A DNA stretch of 64,000 nucleotides, taken from positions 42,737,220 through 42,801,219 of the forward strand of contig OX387186.1 of assembly GCA_947561395.2 (NCBI GenBank), written 5' to 3'. The notes below the pieces were generated by a model. It was not told the DNA's origin and made no database searches. It saw nothing but the letters and a program-made list of their open reading frames with translations. The position numbers and the translations under genes were made by a program. Shown here in pieces: positions 1-11,147 of this stretch. Position 1 is the first letter of the stretch. Every line of letters begins with the position of its first letter. Source of the stretch: Buxus sempervirens. Lineage: Eukaryota; Streptophyta; Magnoliopsida; Buxales; Buxaceae.

Positions 1-270
1 TGAGAGAAGGAGAGATTGTGAGTTTCTAGTTACCCTGTTGTTCATGATCCTTATAATTACCAATGATGCACCAGTTTATATGCACAGGGGATATTATTTT
101 GGATTGGATGGCCTATGTACGCACACAACCACCTTTCCTTGTCTAATGCACTCCGATAAATTGTCTTATATTGCTATATCTTTGTTTATTAGGTTCTTGT
201 AGGCCCATATGTAGTGCTCAGGGATGGGTTTGGTGCCTTTAATGGTTAGACCCTATTCCGGGGCGCTACA
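1..270 (-). mobile_element. Solo LTR end (Del/Tekay-like), cut by window edge
   Basis: The right boundary reads CCGGGGCGCTACA, the reverse complement of the TGTAACGCCCCGG start shared by the other Del-like LTRs in this window (for example at 58790 and 63332). It is therefore the start of an LTR in minus orientation, with the rest outside the window. No coding content is seen. The family call rests on terminal similarity only. Confidence 0.55.
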
Positions 271-1801
271 TTTACTTTGTTTATTAATAAGCATGTTATA
301 GACAATCGCTGAAACCAAATCAAGCATCAAACCAAATCATTCTTCTTTTTCTTTTTTTCTACCTATGTATAAACATTTAATATCAATATTACATTTTCTT
401 GTCATTGCCATGAGTGTAATAAAATGCGACCAAATTAAAGAAATCCTATTTACTGTTATTTTAAATAATTTTAATTAAATAATATAAATCAAAATTATTA
501 ACAATAATAATTTCGTGTATTTACTCACTTTTCTTGAATATATAATTCAAGAATTACATATACTCTTATCTAAAATAATTTCAATTAAATAAAGTAAAAT
601 TATTGCAAACAAAAATTTTGTATTTAGAATATTAAGTAAGAGAATTATAATTCTAAATTTTTTACTTCCACTTTAATAAAACAATAATATAATCTTAATT
701 AAAATTTAAACCTCAAATTTTCTTTTCCAAAATAATTACAATTAAAATAATTATAGTCATTTTAATAATCATTAACAAATTAATAAGAGATTATTTAAAA
801 TATTAATTAATAATGCATAGGAAACTTTTAATTTTAATTAAAGATTTTTTTTTCCAATAAATATTACCATCATTCATCTTACAATACTTCTTCTCCAATA
901 CTTAACTAAAAGTATTTTAACTTACAAGAATTTTATTTTAAAGAATTTTTGGTTATATATATAATTTCAAAATGACCTTTTTTTGTTATTGCTTTGAATC
1001 TAATAAAATCATACTAAATTAGATAAACCACAATGACATTTATGTAAGAGAATTTTAATTCAATAATATAGACTTGAATTATTAATAACAATGACTTCGT
1101 GCATTTATCCACTTGTAGAATATAGATTTTAAAAATTACTTTTATTTATCTAAATAAATTTTAAATAAAATAAGACAAAGAAAAAAAAAAGACAATGACT
1201 AAGAAAATTAATCAATAAATTATATAATGAATATAATTTTTACTATGATGATATTTGTTTAATGAAATTGGAAGAAAATAGAGGACTTCACCTATAATTT
1301 TATGATTGATTTTATATTATTTTATTAAAATTAACATTATCCTTTCTTGACGCATTAAAATTAGCCTTTACCCTTTCTTGACTCCCACTAGCAAATCTTA
1401 ATGAAAAAAGAATATCATCCTATCATAAACATAAACAATTTTCTAAGTAATATGAAATTATTTTAATTTTTACTTAATAATGAAGGATGATATTTTTATT
1501 TTGTCTGTATCTTATATTTTTAGTAATAATGATTTCTTATATCAGTATAATTTTTATTTTTTATATTATTTTCATTGAAAGAATCTTTATGCTTCTGAGT
1601 TTAATTAGTTTAAATATATGTTGCAAAAAAAAAATTTTTATTTTGTAATAAAGCAATCTATTTAAAAAACTTATATATTGACCGTATTAAAATAAATTCT
1701 TTTTACTTTGTATATATATATAATTCTCAATTTTTATTACGTTTATATTAAAGAATTAAGAACATTTTATATATATTTATTTATACATCTATATCTATCT
1801 A

Positions 1802-1849
<48 letters not shown>

Positions 1850-1890
1850 TTAGAAATTAGAATTATTAAAATTATTAGTAGTTAAATACG
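271..1890. other. AT-rich spacer with (AT)n microsatellite
   Basis: The stretch is strongly AT-rich without a convincing reading frame. It contains a perfect AT dinucleotide run at about 1805-1846. I see no gene or recognisable transposon domain. Confidence 0.7.
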
Positions 1891-1894
1891 TGTC

Positions 1895-2140
1895 AGAGAA
1901 GAACTCTAGCTACAAGCCAACAGTTGAGTAGTTTATTTATTTAGATATAGAATATAATAGAATTGCTGAATTCGCATTGGAGAAGAACTCAACAATATGC
2001 TTTTATAAAATTACTAAATTCGTGTTGGAAAAGAACTCTACAAGCGTAGTTTATTTTTTTAGATATAGAGTATAGATAGAATTGCTAAATTAGTGTTGGA
2101 GAAGAACTCGACAAGCTGCTTTTATAAATAGAGATATAGA
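1895..2140 (+). promoter_or_regulatory. Promoter of SKP1-like gene with duplicated TATA module
   Basis: A roughly 120-bp composite unit occurs twice in tandem. Each unit contains two versions of GTGTTGGAGAAGAACTC and ends in a GCTTTTATAAA-type TATA motif. The TATA boxes are near 2001 and at 2123-2130 (TATAAATA); the second lies about 100 bp before the start codon. The paralogue's promoter (11995-12163) keeps essentially one such unit because part of the module is deleted. No start-site data were available. Confidence 0.5.
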
Positions 2141-2227
2141 TCTTCGTTTGCGATCCATCCAAATTCCAATTTTCCATCTGCTTGCTTTTGAGAGTGCCGT
2201 TTCAGGAAAAGAGATTTTTTCACTCAC

Positions 2228-2647
2228 ATGGCTTCTTCGTCTTCTTCTGAACCGAAGACAGTCACTCTAGTACTACCCGATGGAGAGATTTTTGAAGTTG
2301 AAGAAAAGTTTGCCTTTCAATCTGATCTAATCAAGTTCTTTTGCGAGGCCAGAAACACCAACAGAATCACACTTTGGAAACGCTTTACATGGAAGAAAAA
2401 GGTCTTGGAAAAAGTGTTCAATTATTGCAAAGAAAACGATCCTGTGAAGCTGAAGAAGAGCGAAGAAGATCTCGAGAGACTCAACGCTGAGTTTCTGAAT
2501 GTAGGTGATGATGATGAGTTCTTTTATCTTAGGACTACTGTATGTATTCTCTGTATCCAGAGCTTAATGGATTTGACGTTGCCCAAGTTCGAGGAGAAGG
2601 TGAAGGAGAAGGTTCGAAAGGATCAGCCAGGGCGCCCTTCCAACTGA
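2228..2647 (+). CDS. SKP1-like protein, C-terminally short
   Basis: This 139-residue protein follows the SKP1 BTB/POZ pattern. It has TVTL at the first strand, then DGEIFEVEE, a hydrophobic S-D-L-I-K helix, VFNYCKEN (compare the family's V-I-E-Y-C-K), an acidic linker, D-L-x-x-L-N-A-E-F-L-N-V, and L-x-I-Q-S-L-M-D-L-T before a basic tail. SKP1 normally bridges CUL1 to F-box proteins in SCF ubiquitin ligases and has about 160 residues. Here the protein stops soon after the first C-terminal helix, so the last helices that contact F-box proteins are absent. It is a single exon, starts at the first ATG after a TATA box, and its 3' flank is shared with the paralogue. It may bind cullin but not F-box partners, or be non-functional. 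The family call is firm; activity is unknown. Confidence 0.8.
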   Translation: MASSSSSEPKTVTLVLPDGEIFEVEEKFAFQSDLIKFFCEARNTNRITLWKRFTWKKKVLEKVFNYCKENDPVKLKKSEEDLERLNAEFLNVGDDDEFFYLRTTVCILCIQSLMDLTLPKFEEKVKEKVRKDQPGRPSN

Positions 2648-3498
2648 AATTTTTTGGGATTTCAGATCAGTTTCTTGGGATCTTTTTCTATTCTAAAGTC
2701 AGTTCAGGGATGTTAGTAGATACGGTTACTTCTTCACTTGGTTTCGGTTTAGATTTCATATATATATATATTATAAATGAATTAAGCGGGTTTTAGGAAA
2801 TTGAGAAAACATGGTTTGTAATCGGATGTAGAATACTGGAAATATGGTAAACTAGCAATGTGATCCGTGCAAACACGTTCAATAATAATAATACTTTAGT
2901 TTAATGAACTTCAGATTTTTGTTTCTCTGATAAAATTCTGCTTAATTGAAAAAGGGTCAATGAGGGTCTTGAAAATAAAGTTTAATGTAGCCAGGGAGAA
3001 ACGTGATGTTGCAGACTTCTATTTTCAACAGAAAATAATATGCTTAGAGCTTCTTTGAAAATTAAAAATTTATGTAGACAGGGCAACACATGATGTGCTG
3101 CTATTTGCATGAGTATGGCACACGTACAAGAGATCATATTTAGCTAATCAAGCAATCATTAATTTGAAGTTGTGTTCAAACGCAAGAAAACAGAGTTGAT
3201 ACTATTTACAACCACGTGTTGATTATTTAGGAGATACATATAGGTTTCCCAGCAAGATAAAATGGTTATAGTCCTTGATATTTGCCACACTTTTATTTTA
3301 TGGAAAAACTGAAATAAAAACAGGCATTTAGACTCCATTCAAACTTACTAAAAGAGTGAAGTAGTAGGGGTCCAAAACCATTCTGATTTGGTATGGATTG
3401 ACATCAATCCAGAACGAAATCGAGGTTTGAATTTGTCAATCCAAAATGGACTTAAACTGAAATGATTAACATCAAACCAATAATGAGGATTTGGTCTA
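2648..3498 (+). other. 3' flank of SKP1-like gene
   Basis: The shared 3' flank has no open frame of note. Around 3370-3480 it contains a degenerate stretch rich in ATCAATCCA and AAACCAA motifs, resembling the AACC-rich MITE at about 29968-30302. The same stretch is present in copy B near 13320-13430. Confidence 0.4.
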
Positions 3499-3600
3499 GA
3501 TACTGTTTTCCTGAATAGAGAGCTAGAAGAAGAGGTCTACATGACATTACCACCAGGATTTCATAAGACCGGTGAAGAAAACCAAGCCTGCAAACTCAAA
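3499..3600 (+). pseudogene. Copia reverse transcriptase fragment (truncated)
   Basis: The frame reads F-L-N-R-E-L-E-E-E-V-Y-M-T-L-P-P-G-F and then N-Q-A-C-K-L-K. These are the Ty1/copia RT hallmarks FLNG-L-EEVYM-PPGF and C-K-L-K-K-S-L-Y-G-L. The fragment ends at the duplication breakpoint, just before S-L-Y-G-L. Copy B carries the same piece continuing into pol. Confidence 0.8.
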
Positions 3601-3917
3601 GAGGGCAAAAAACTGGACAAAAATTGGATTTTTTTTTTTATTTTGAGGAAATTTCGCCGGCACACCGTCCCATTTCACCTGCACACCACCACAAATTGCC
3701 AATGGTAATTAAAGAGATTTCTGTTTCCACTCCCTATTTCTCCCGTTTCACCACATTTCGCTCAATTTTGCCGGCATGCCGCCAGAAATCATTAGAAATG
3801 TAAATCAGTGATTTTCAACCTACAAAACGTGTCACTAACCCAAAAAAAAAAAGAAATTTTAGCACCACGCCGTGACATTTCGTCATAACTGTAAACACTA
3901 TGCCCAGTAGACTAGCT
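3601..3917. other. Unassigned spacer
   Basis: No reading frame. It carries T and A runs and several TTTCRCC/GCCGGCA-type words that faintly resemble 45000-45170 at the edge of the hAT element. I cannot prove the relationship by eye. Confidence 0.3.
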
Positions 3918-4049
3918 GTTAGCTTGAATGCCAAGAAAGTATCCCAAGTCCTTCATTTTGAATTTTGTCTACAAATTTTCAATAAAAGATTTTATAATCG
4001 AAGAATTGGTGCTGGTTACAAGAATATCATCCACATATACCCAGTAAGG
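3918..4049 (-). pseudogene. Copia reverse transcriptase scrap, antisense
   Basis: Read on the minus strand, this gives W-V-Y-V-D-D-I-L-V-T, then a spacer with an in-frame stop, then K-D-L-G-Y-F-L-G-I. That is the catalytic YVDD box and the following L-G-x-F-L-G-I motif of Ty1/copia RT. It is in the opposite orientation to the copia pieces at 3499 and 13437, so it is a separate insertion. Confidence 0.75.
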
Positions 4050-4208
4050 GGCTGGTACTATGGGTAGAAGACATGTCAGAAACGTCACCTACGTGGAAAC
4101 AAAGTAGCTGGCCTTGTCGTCTTAAATTGCAGATTATTGAATTTCAGCACAAGATAGAACCCCCCCGAAACAGATCAGATTTGTTTGATGACTGAAACCT
4201 CTAGATAG

Positions 4209-4850
4209 AGCATGGAAGCTTAACACTAATGGCGCTTGCTTGGGCAATCCGAGACCTGCTGCCAGTGGTGGAATCCTAAGGGATTCTAGGGGAGAAATGA
4301 TTCAAGCCTTTTCTTTCTTCTATGGGGATGGCAACAGCTTGGCTGCAGAACTAGGGCGATGTTGGATGGAATTCTGCTTCTGAATTTTGGCGATGAAGAT
4401 TAGATCATTGTTGAGAGTGATTTGGAGACGTTCTAATCAATGTAATAATAGGAAAAGATAAATGCCCTTGGAGCATTTGGGACTAGGTCTTTTGCATTAA
4501 GTAATTCTCCAATGGTTTTCAGTTCAGACACACTCTAAGATAGGGCAATGGTATGGCGGATTCTTTGGCTCAAGAAGCTCTTCAAACCAGGACAAACTGG
4601 ATCTTTGTGGACAAAAGAGGGCTGCCACCGTCTACTCCTTACTGTCGTACTGTTGATAGAAGCGGGATTTACCATATTAGATGATAGTCTATCTCTATTG
4701 GACTTGTAAGGGGATCTCCCCATTGTTTTGAAATATTAATATACAGGTTTGTGGTCCCGCCTTATCCTCCCTCCCTTTCCGCAGGGAGCCTCCAAACCCA
4801 TGATTGAGGGTTTGGTTAAATAAAACATTAATAAATAAATAAGAAAAGGG
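4209..4850 (+). pseudogene. 5'-truncated LINE tail with RNase H remnant
   Basis: The frame from 4209 reads A-W-K-L-N-T-N-G-A, then N-P-R-P-A-A-S-G-G-I-L-R-D-S-R-G-E. This is the start of the RVT_3-type RNase H domain at the C-terminus of plant LINE ORF2. After frameshifts it resumes near 4546 as M-A-D-S-L-A-Q-E-A-L. The first catalytic aspartate is replaced (L-N-T-N-G where L-N-x-D-G is expected). It ends near 4850 in an A-rich TAAATAAATAAG tail. It differs in sequence from the RNase H of the LINE just downstream, so it is an independent, older, 5'-truncated insertion. Confidence 0.7.
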
Positions 4851-5629
4851 CTGTCACTATATTATAGTTGCAAGCTACCAGGTGGTAGACTGGTGAGCAT
4901 GTGGTTGTGATGTCACATGGCTTGGGTGCAGAAGGGAAATGTGCTGCATATGTAAATTGTTGGATCTACATGGTAAGAAGCCTTTTGGGAGTAAAAGCAC
5001 AAGAATATTACTATATGGGCTTAGGCCCAAAAGAGACAATATCTTAGCGTATGTTAGGCGATTGAAGGAGGGGTGTTTTTGGTAGAGATGTTGGGGGATG
5101 TGCGTTGGGATTGTCGGTTGCGTGTTACGGGATGGTCTTTCTTCTCGTTTTTCTGACTAACAGTGATGGCTTCACGCGTGGCTCGAGGTGCAAATATCTT
5201 GATTCCTATACGAACCGGCGGATTTCCTCTATCGACCCTGGTTTTCTAAAACCCTAGAGGTCGAATTGGTCATCTACTCCGGTATCCGGAAACTGGTATT
5301 TGCCTTTCTAGAGCTACTCGGCCTTCCATACCGTCATCTTCTTCCCACAAGACTGTCTGGTACACTCTATCAGTCTCATCGCTTCGTCCCTCTGCATCTC
5401 CATATTGTGTTGTCTCTCCGGCTCTTTATCACCCTCTACTTTCCCATTCGCCCATCTGGTTTTTATTTCGCGATTTCTAATTTTTCTCTCCTCCAAAAGT
5501 TTCACCCAAATTCATCCTCCCCAACCTCCTCTGCAGTTATCTATGCCACTGTAATTGTATCGAGGATGGGCTAAACTAATCTGCTTTCCCGTGTGTGGTT
5601 CTTGGGTTTGTTGTTGTCTTGCTGCCATC

Positions 5630-6937
5630 ATGGAGGACATTTCGGTTAAGTTTCAGCAGCTTCTTCTGCCTAATAGACCGTCCAAGGTGTTTAAGATGCT
5701 AGATATTGAGAAAGCTCGCCTCATATCTAAATGGAGTTTCCTCCTACTTCTGGAAGTCCTTGGTTCCTCGCCTACTTTAAATGCTGTCCGGAATTTTATG
5801 GATAGAGCGTGGAAGAAAATTATGGTCTCATCTTTGTCTCAGATTGGTTCGGCTCGATTTCTGGTTGCGCTTTCTTCACAAGCTAACATCGATCAGTTGT
5901 TGCGCTCACAACCATGGTTTATCAATGGAGCTTTGGCCCTGCTGGATCAGATCTCATCGGCGGAACAGGCAGAGGAATTTGTGTTTAAAACTTTCACCAT
6001 TTGGGTTCAGCTCCTCCATCTCCCCTGGGCTCTGTTAGATGAGCAGTTCTTGTTCAGATTCGGTGAAGAGTTTGGTAAACCACTTGAGGTGGAACTCCCA
6101 CACAGCCCGGATGCCATGAACGCCTGTATTCGATTGGAAATTCCTCTTGAAAGTCCTTTACCTATCGGCATTTTTGTTGAATCCATCAATTCAACTCAGG
6201 TTTGGGTGTGCTTCACATACGAAGGAATTCCCCTCTTCTATTTTGCTTGTGGTTTGCTTGGTCATTCTATTACGTCATGTACCAATCCGATGCTTGCCAG
6301 TAATATGTTGAGCTCAACGGCCAGCGACCCCAGGTACTCATCGGAAAATTCCACTGCTTGCCGGAGAAGACGGAATTTACTCCTGCGGAATGATACAGGT
6401 GCTTCCCGCCAGCTTACGGATCGGGTCGGATCTACTGATGGTCACCCTGTGGTGGAGTCTGGATTTCAGAATCTCGGGCCTCTAGTTACCAATCGTGTTA
6501 GGCTCAGGCCTTCTTCGGATATCCCCTCCTCGGTCAGTGTGGGGCTAGTGTCCGAGGTACATGGTCCATTTACCTTCATGGCAGAAGCGCATCTCAAGCC
6601 ACCCCATAAAGACCAACCTTTTAACCTTCTCGTCACTAACTTCTTCAAAAGCCCAACCCATCACCATGCCAAATCTCCACCTTTTACACTATCCGCCTCC
6701 CCTCACCTCACCATAACTGATAATTCTGATTACTTTATCAATCCTTCCACCCCCCATCCAAGACGTCCCCACAGAAAACCTCTTCTCATCAAGTCCTTGG
6801 TAGCAGGCAATGACAATTCTGAGGCTAACAAACACAGGGAAGTTGCTCACACATCTAAGAAGCGCAAATCATCACCTTCGGTTGAAGTACTTCCTGACTC
6901 CCCATCTGGGTGCTCCTCCTCGAGCACTTTCCAATGA
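5630..6937 (+). CDS. LINE ORF1, DUF4283 / zinc-knuckle RNA-binding protein
   Basis: This 436-residue frame starts at M-E-D-I-S-V; the longer frame from 5555 lacks ORF1 resemblance before this point. Residues of about 1-220 fit the DUF4283 domain of plant LINE ORF1 and related gag-like proteins, including W-F-I-N-G-A-L-A-L-L and I-W-V-Q-L-L-H-L-P. A zinc knuckle follows as Y-F-A-C-G-L-L-G-H-S-I-T-S-C. In the usual C-x2-C-x4-H-x4-C knuckle the first ligand would be Cys, but here it is Tyr, so the knuckle is probably defective. The remainder is Ser/Pro/His-rich and low complexity. ORF1 proteins bind the element's RNA and support target-primed reverse transcription. The stop overlaps the ORF2 start as ATGA. 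Confidence 0.8.
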   Translation: MEDISVKFQQLLLPNRPSKVFKMLDIEKARLISKWSFLLLLEVLGSSPTLNAVRNFMDRAWKKIMVSSLSQIGSARFLVALSSQANIDQLLRSQPWFINGALALLDQISSAEQAEEFVFKTFTIWVQLLHLPWALLDEQFLFRFGEEFGKPLEVELPHSPDAMNACIRLEIPLESPLPIGIFVESINSTQVWVCFTYEGIPLFYFACGLLGHSITSCTNPMLASNMLSSTASDPRYSSENSTACRRRRNLLLRNDTGASRQLTDRVGSTDGHPVVESGFQNLGPLVTNRVRLRPSSDIPSSVSVGLVSEVHGPFTFMAEAHLKPPHKDQPFNLLVTNFFKSPTHHHAKSPPFTLSASPHLTITDNSDYFINPSTPHPRRPHRKPLLIKSLVAGNDNSEANKHREVAHTSKKRKSSPSVEVLPDSPSGCSSSSTFQ

Positions 6938-9900
6938 AATTTATTTTCTGGAATTGTCACGGTCTTGGTCAGACCGTGACACAGCAACATTTACTTGACC
7001 AAGCTTTTGCTCACAGACTGGATCTGATACTCCTGTCAGAAACTTTTGCTAAGCACAAAACTGTGACTAAGGTAGTTGCTTCTTTGGGCTATCCCAATAG
7101 TTTTGCGGTCCATTCACATAATCATAAGGAAGGATTTTTGCTAGTTTGGAAATCTCATCTTGATATCCTAATTCTGCAACAACTTGAGTGGTTGTTGATT
7201 GTGCAGGTTTCCTTTAAAGGATCATCGTGGTTAGTTCTATTTGTCCATGCAGATTCCAACATCGACATTCAAAATGCTCAATGGTCATTGATCATCTCAA
7301 GGGCTTCGTCCTTCTCCCTTCCATGGATTCTACTAGGAGACTTTAACGCTATGTTACACGCCTCTGAAAAACGTGGAGGGAAGCAACTTGTTCAACGGCA
7401 GGTGCAGAATTTTCGACAATTAATCAACTCGTGTTCTTTGGTGGAGCTTCCCTCTAAAGGTCCACAATTCACGTGGACTAACAGTCAACAAGGCCTTCGC
7501 CGTATTTCTGAGAAATTAGATAGAGTCCTGGTCTCTACTGATCTTCTCGACCTGTTCCCTAACCCTGCTGTCTTCACTCAACCCATCATTGCGTCGGACC
7601 ATTGTCCTGTCATCCTCAACCTTCTCCATTCCACTACAGGAAAGGCCAAACCTTTTAGGTTTGAGGCCTTTTGGATTCAGGAGGAGTCTTGTCTGAATCT
7701 AATCCAATCTTCCTGGAACAGTATGCCAATTGCTGATAATGTCCAACAACGTTTACGTAAACTTAGTTTCCAACTTAAAACTTGGAATCGTGAGGAAGTG
7801 GGCAACATACATCAAAAGAAACTAGAATTAAGGGCCAAACTGCAGAAAATTCAAGAAACCATTGATACTAACTCCTCTCCTCTTCTTTTCAGGGATGAAC
7901 AGCTCCTTCAACACCAATATGCAAAGATCTTAAGACAACAGGAGACTTTTTGGGCACAGAAATCAAGAGTTAACTGGCTTCGAGAAGGAGATCAAAACAC
8001 GGCGTTTTTCCACAGAACCACCATGATTCGCAGACAACGGAATACCATTTTATCTCTAAAGGATGGAGCTGGTATAGAAGTATCCTCATCTTCGGGCATT
8101 GAGAAAATGTTTTTGAAGCATTTTCACCTCCTGTATGCGGAAAAGCAAAACTGGAGTAATTTTGAATTACAAGGCCTAATTCCCAGGAAAATCTCTATGG
8201 ATCAATGTACGCTCATTGAAGAGGTGCCAACTCCCCTTGAGATTTGGAATGTTGTGAAGTCACTCGGCTCTTCTAAAGCACCAGGCCCTGACAGATATCA
8301 AGGTATATTCTATACCACTTATTGGAACATTGTGGGAGCCCAAGTTGTAGCCACAGTCCAGGATTTTTTCAGGTTCAGACTCTTACCTGAAGGGATTAAC
8401 CATACTTATATTGTTCTTATTCCCAAATCCCTTCATCCTCGAATTGTTCATGACTTTCGGCCTATTAGTCTATGTAACTTTTTGTATAAAATTATCTCTC
8501 GTATCATTATTAATAGAATCAGGCCTTTTCTTCAGGATCTTATCTCTCCTTATCAAACTGCTTTTGTCCCCAATAGATCGATCAGAGATAATATTCTTGT
8601 CAATCATGAATTTGCTCACTGTTTTAGGAAAAAAAACAAAAAAAATCAAGAACAACTCGCAAAAATCACATACTCATAATCATTCAAAAAAACAAAAAAA
8701 ATTCTGGTTGTCATGGCCTTTTCGCTTTAAAACTTGATTTCTCTAAGGCTTACGACAATTTAAGCTGGTCTTTTTTGGAAGAGGTTCTTAAATGTCATGG
8801 TTTTATGCCAAATTCTGTTGCATTGATTATGGCCTGTGTCCGAACAGTTACTTACAGCATATTAGTCAATGGCAAACCTGTAGGCAATTTTGCTCCTCAA
8901 TGTGGTCTGCGTCAGGGAGACCCTCTCTCCCCTTTCTTGTTTATATTGTGCCAACAAGTTTTATCTTTAGCTATTTCTCGTGCGGAACTAGACAACAGAT
9001 TTAGAGGTGTGAGCATAAGAAAGGGCAGTGTAGCGGTTTCCCATTTAATGTATGCGGATGACGTGTACATTTATGGTCATGTGTCGGAGATGGAGGTCCA
9101 TGCTATTACTCGTATCCTTCATCGGTACTATGTGGAAGCAGGCCAAGCCATAAATTATGATAAATCTTCATTGCATTTCAGTCACAGTACCCCGCATATG
9201 GATAAGGTTAAGACCATTTAGACCATGAAAATTACAGGTAAGTACAGTCATGGTAAACATTTGGGTTTACCAGTGTGGAACAAGAAACCAAAGGCTTCTG
9301 ATTGCAAGGATCTACTGGATAAGATTGAATCAAGGCTTGATGGGTGGAAAGCTTCTTTGCTTTCACAAATGGGCCGGCGTTTGATTCTTATTCAATCGGT
9401 TTTGTGTGCACTGCCTACTCACTACATGAATTGTTTCTTATTGTCACAGGAGATCCTGTATAAAATTGATAAGATGGCTAGGTAATTCTTCTGGGCTAAG
9501 AGGGATGACAAGCAAGCAATCCACTCAATTTGTTGGGAGAGAATTACAACCCCATGGAGAAATGGTGGGCTCAACATTAAGAGAACACCCCTCATGAACA
9601 TGGCCCTCATTCTTAAGGCTGTTTGGCAGTTGACGACTCATCACCAAGGTATTTGGGCTCGTCTTATGAAAAGTGCTTATTTTCCTGATACCACCTTTCT
9701 TAATGCAGGATTTCGTAGACAGCATTCATACGGCTGGAGGCAGATGCAAAGTATGGCCAAATGGATTACTAAAGGAAGCAGTTGGACAATTGCTAATGGA
9801 AAAGACATTGATATACTCAAAGATTCGTGGATTCATGGTGAAACTGATGTATGAAGCTTGATCAAAATGAGTCTCAATTTACTTTGGAATCGGTCAACCA

Positions 9901-10441
9901 GCTCCTCACACCGATGTCCAACTCATGGAACATAGCATTACTCCACAGGTTTTGGAATAACTCAAATGTTAATAAGATCACTAATACGCCCCTGTTCCCT
10001 CTTCTTCAGCACGATGGAAGACACTGGACAGCTACTTCACATGGTAGGTTTACTGTGGCATCAGCTTACAGTTTACTTTTGGGCAACCAACTTCAGGAGA
10101 ACAACCCCATCTGGCAAAAAATCTGGCATTTACATTGTCCTAGAGTCATCAAGATCTTCTTGTGGAAGTGTCTCCACAATGCTCTTCCCACTGCTGTCTT
10201 TTTAAGGAATCGGAATATCAATGTGGACACTGCATGCTGTTTCTGTACAGATGATCAAGAGACGACTGAACACTTATGGCTAGGATGTCCCTTCTCCCGA
10301 GCCATCTGGTTTAAAATCTTGGGTGGAACTGCCCAAGAAAAAGGACCTCAAACGAACTTCTTCCAATGGTTTGCACATTTAATAACTATGCAAAATCCCC
10401 CATCCCATCCCCTCCCCCCCCCCCCCCCCCCCAAATTTTGA
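6934..10441 (+). pseudogene. LINE ORF2: endonuclease and reverse transcriptase, broken
   Basis: The ATG at 6934 overlaps the ORF1 stop. The apurinic-type endonuclease is open, with N7 (F-W-N-C), E36 (L-S-E-T), L-G-D-F-N, K-L-D-R and A-S-D-H-C-P. RT follows with A-P-G-P-D, L-I-P-K and F-R-P-I-S-L-C-N. The frame stops at 8679 within an A-rich insert near 8630-8705 that has two copies of an A7-C-A8-T-like run. It resumes as D-F-S-K-A-Y-D, L-R-Q-G-D-P-L-S-P and the catalytic Y-A-D-D (about 9051). In-frame stops fall at 9219-9221 and 9483-9485, and there is a frameshift near 9852. The zf-RVT part has W-K-C-L-H-N-A-L-P-T and C-C-F-C-x(7)-E-H-L-W-x2-C. A C-run near 10411-10434 shifts the frame again. 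The product cannot be made intact. Confidence 0.9.
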
Positions 10442-10511
10442 TTCACATGCTTTTTTTGCAGGAATTGCTAACTTTGGTTGGACGATCTCGAAACAAAGAC
10501 TAGGAATCAAG

Positions 10512-11147
10512 ATGGAGGCTAAGCATCCATCTCTTGGTGCGGCTTGCTCCCAATTGAATCGATTGCAGGAAGATTCTAAGCTTTTAATAAAGTGGTCTAC
10601 AGCTCAACAACTTCCTGGTGTATACATTGATATTGCATGGAAAAAGCCTGCTCATCCACTCATAAAGCTGAATGTTGATGGGGCATGGCGAACCTCTATA
10701 AATTGTGCTTCTGTGGGCGGTCTACTCAAGGACTCAACCGGAAAATTCCTAGCTGGATTTGCATCGGTGGTTACTGCTTCATCGGCAATGGAAGCTGAAG
10801 CTTTGGCGGTCTATGAAGGTCTTAATTTGGCAATTGCACGAGGTTACGACCACTTACTACTGGAAGGTGACTCCCTCATCATCATTGGTTTGCTACAATC
10901 GGATAATCCTTCCTTCCCGTGGCGCATAAGAGGAATCATGTCAGATGTGAAGCACAAGTGTAGTTCTTTCTCCTCCATTTCTTTCATCCATAGTTACCGG
11001 GAGGCCAACGCAGCGGCTGATGCGTTGGCCAACTTTGCTTTAGATTCATTTTCATGCACTTGGTTATCTTTCCCCCCTCCCCAAATATCTGCTGTACTTC
11101 TTGCGGATACTGTGGGCGTTTCGACTCCCAGATGTGTCCGGCAGTAA
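10512..11147 (+). pseudogene. LINE ORF2 C-terminal RNase H domain
   Basis: The frame shows L-N-V-D-G-A-W, V-G-G-L-L-K-D-S-T-G, M-E-A-E-A-L-A-V-Y-E, L-E-G-D-S and R-E-A-N-A-A-A-D-A-L-A. This is the acidic catalytic set of the RVT_3-type RNase H found at the end of plant LINE ORF2. The domain is intact but detached from RT by the frameshift at the C-run near 10411-10434. The first ATG of the frame is 10512. Translation alone is unlikely; it is the tail of the broken polyprotein. Confidence 0.85.

Larger units (their letters stand above)
1720..3600 (+). repeat. Segmental duplication, copy A
   Basis: The block matches 11865-13540 nearly base for base through the SKP1-like gene, its promoter, its 3' flank and the start of a copia reverse transcriptase. 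Copy A has about 150 bp near 2900-3040 that copy B lacks. Homology stops abruptly at 3600 inside the copia fragment, whereas copy B continues through pol, so copy A looks like the truncated product. The two copies lie about 10 kb apart in direct orientation with LINE sequence between them. Confidence 0.85.

Noticed and set aside
4535..4723. 62-codon minus-strand ORF
   Set aside because: It is antisense to the LINE RNase H remnant, which explains the sequence.
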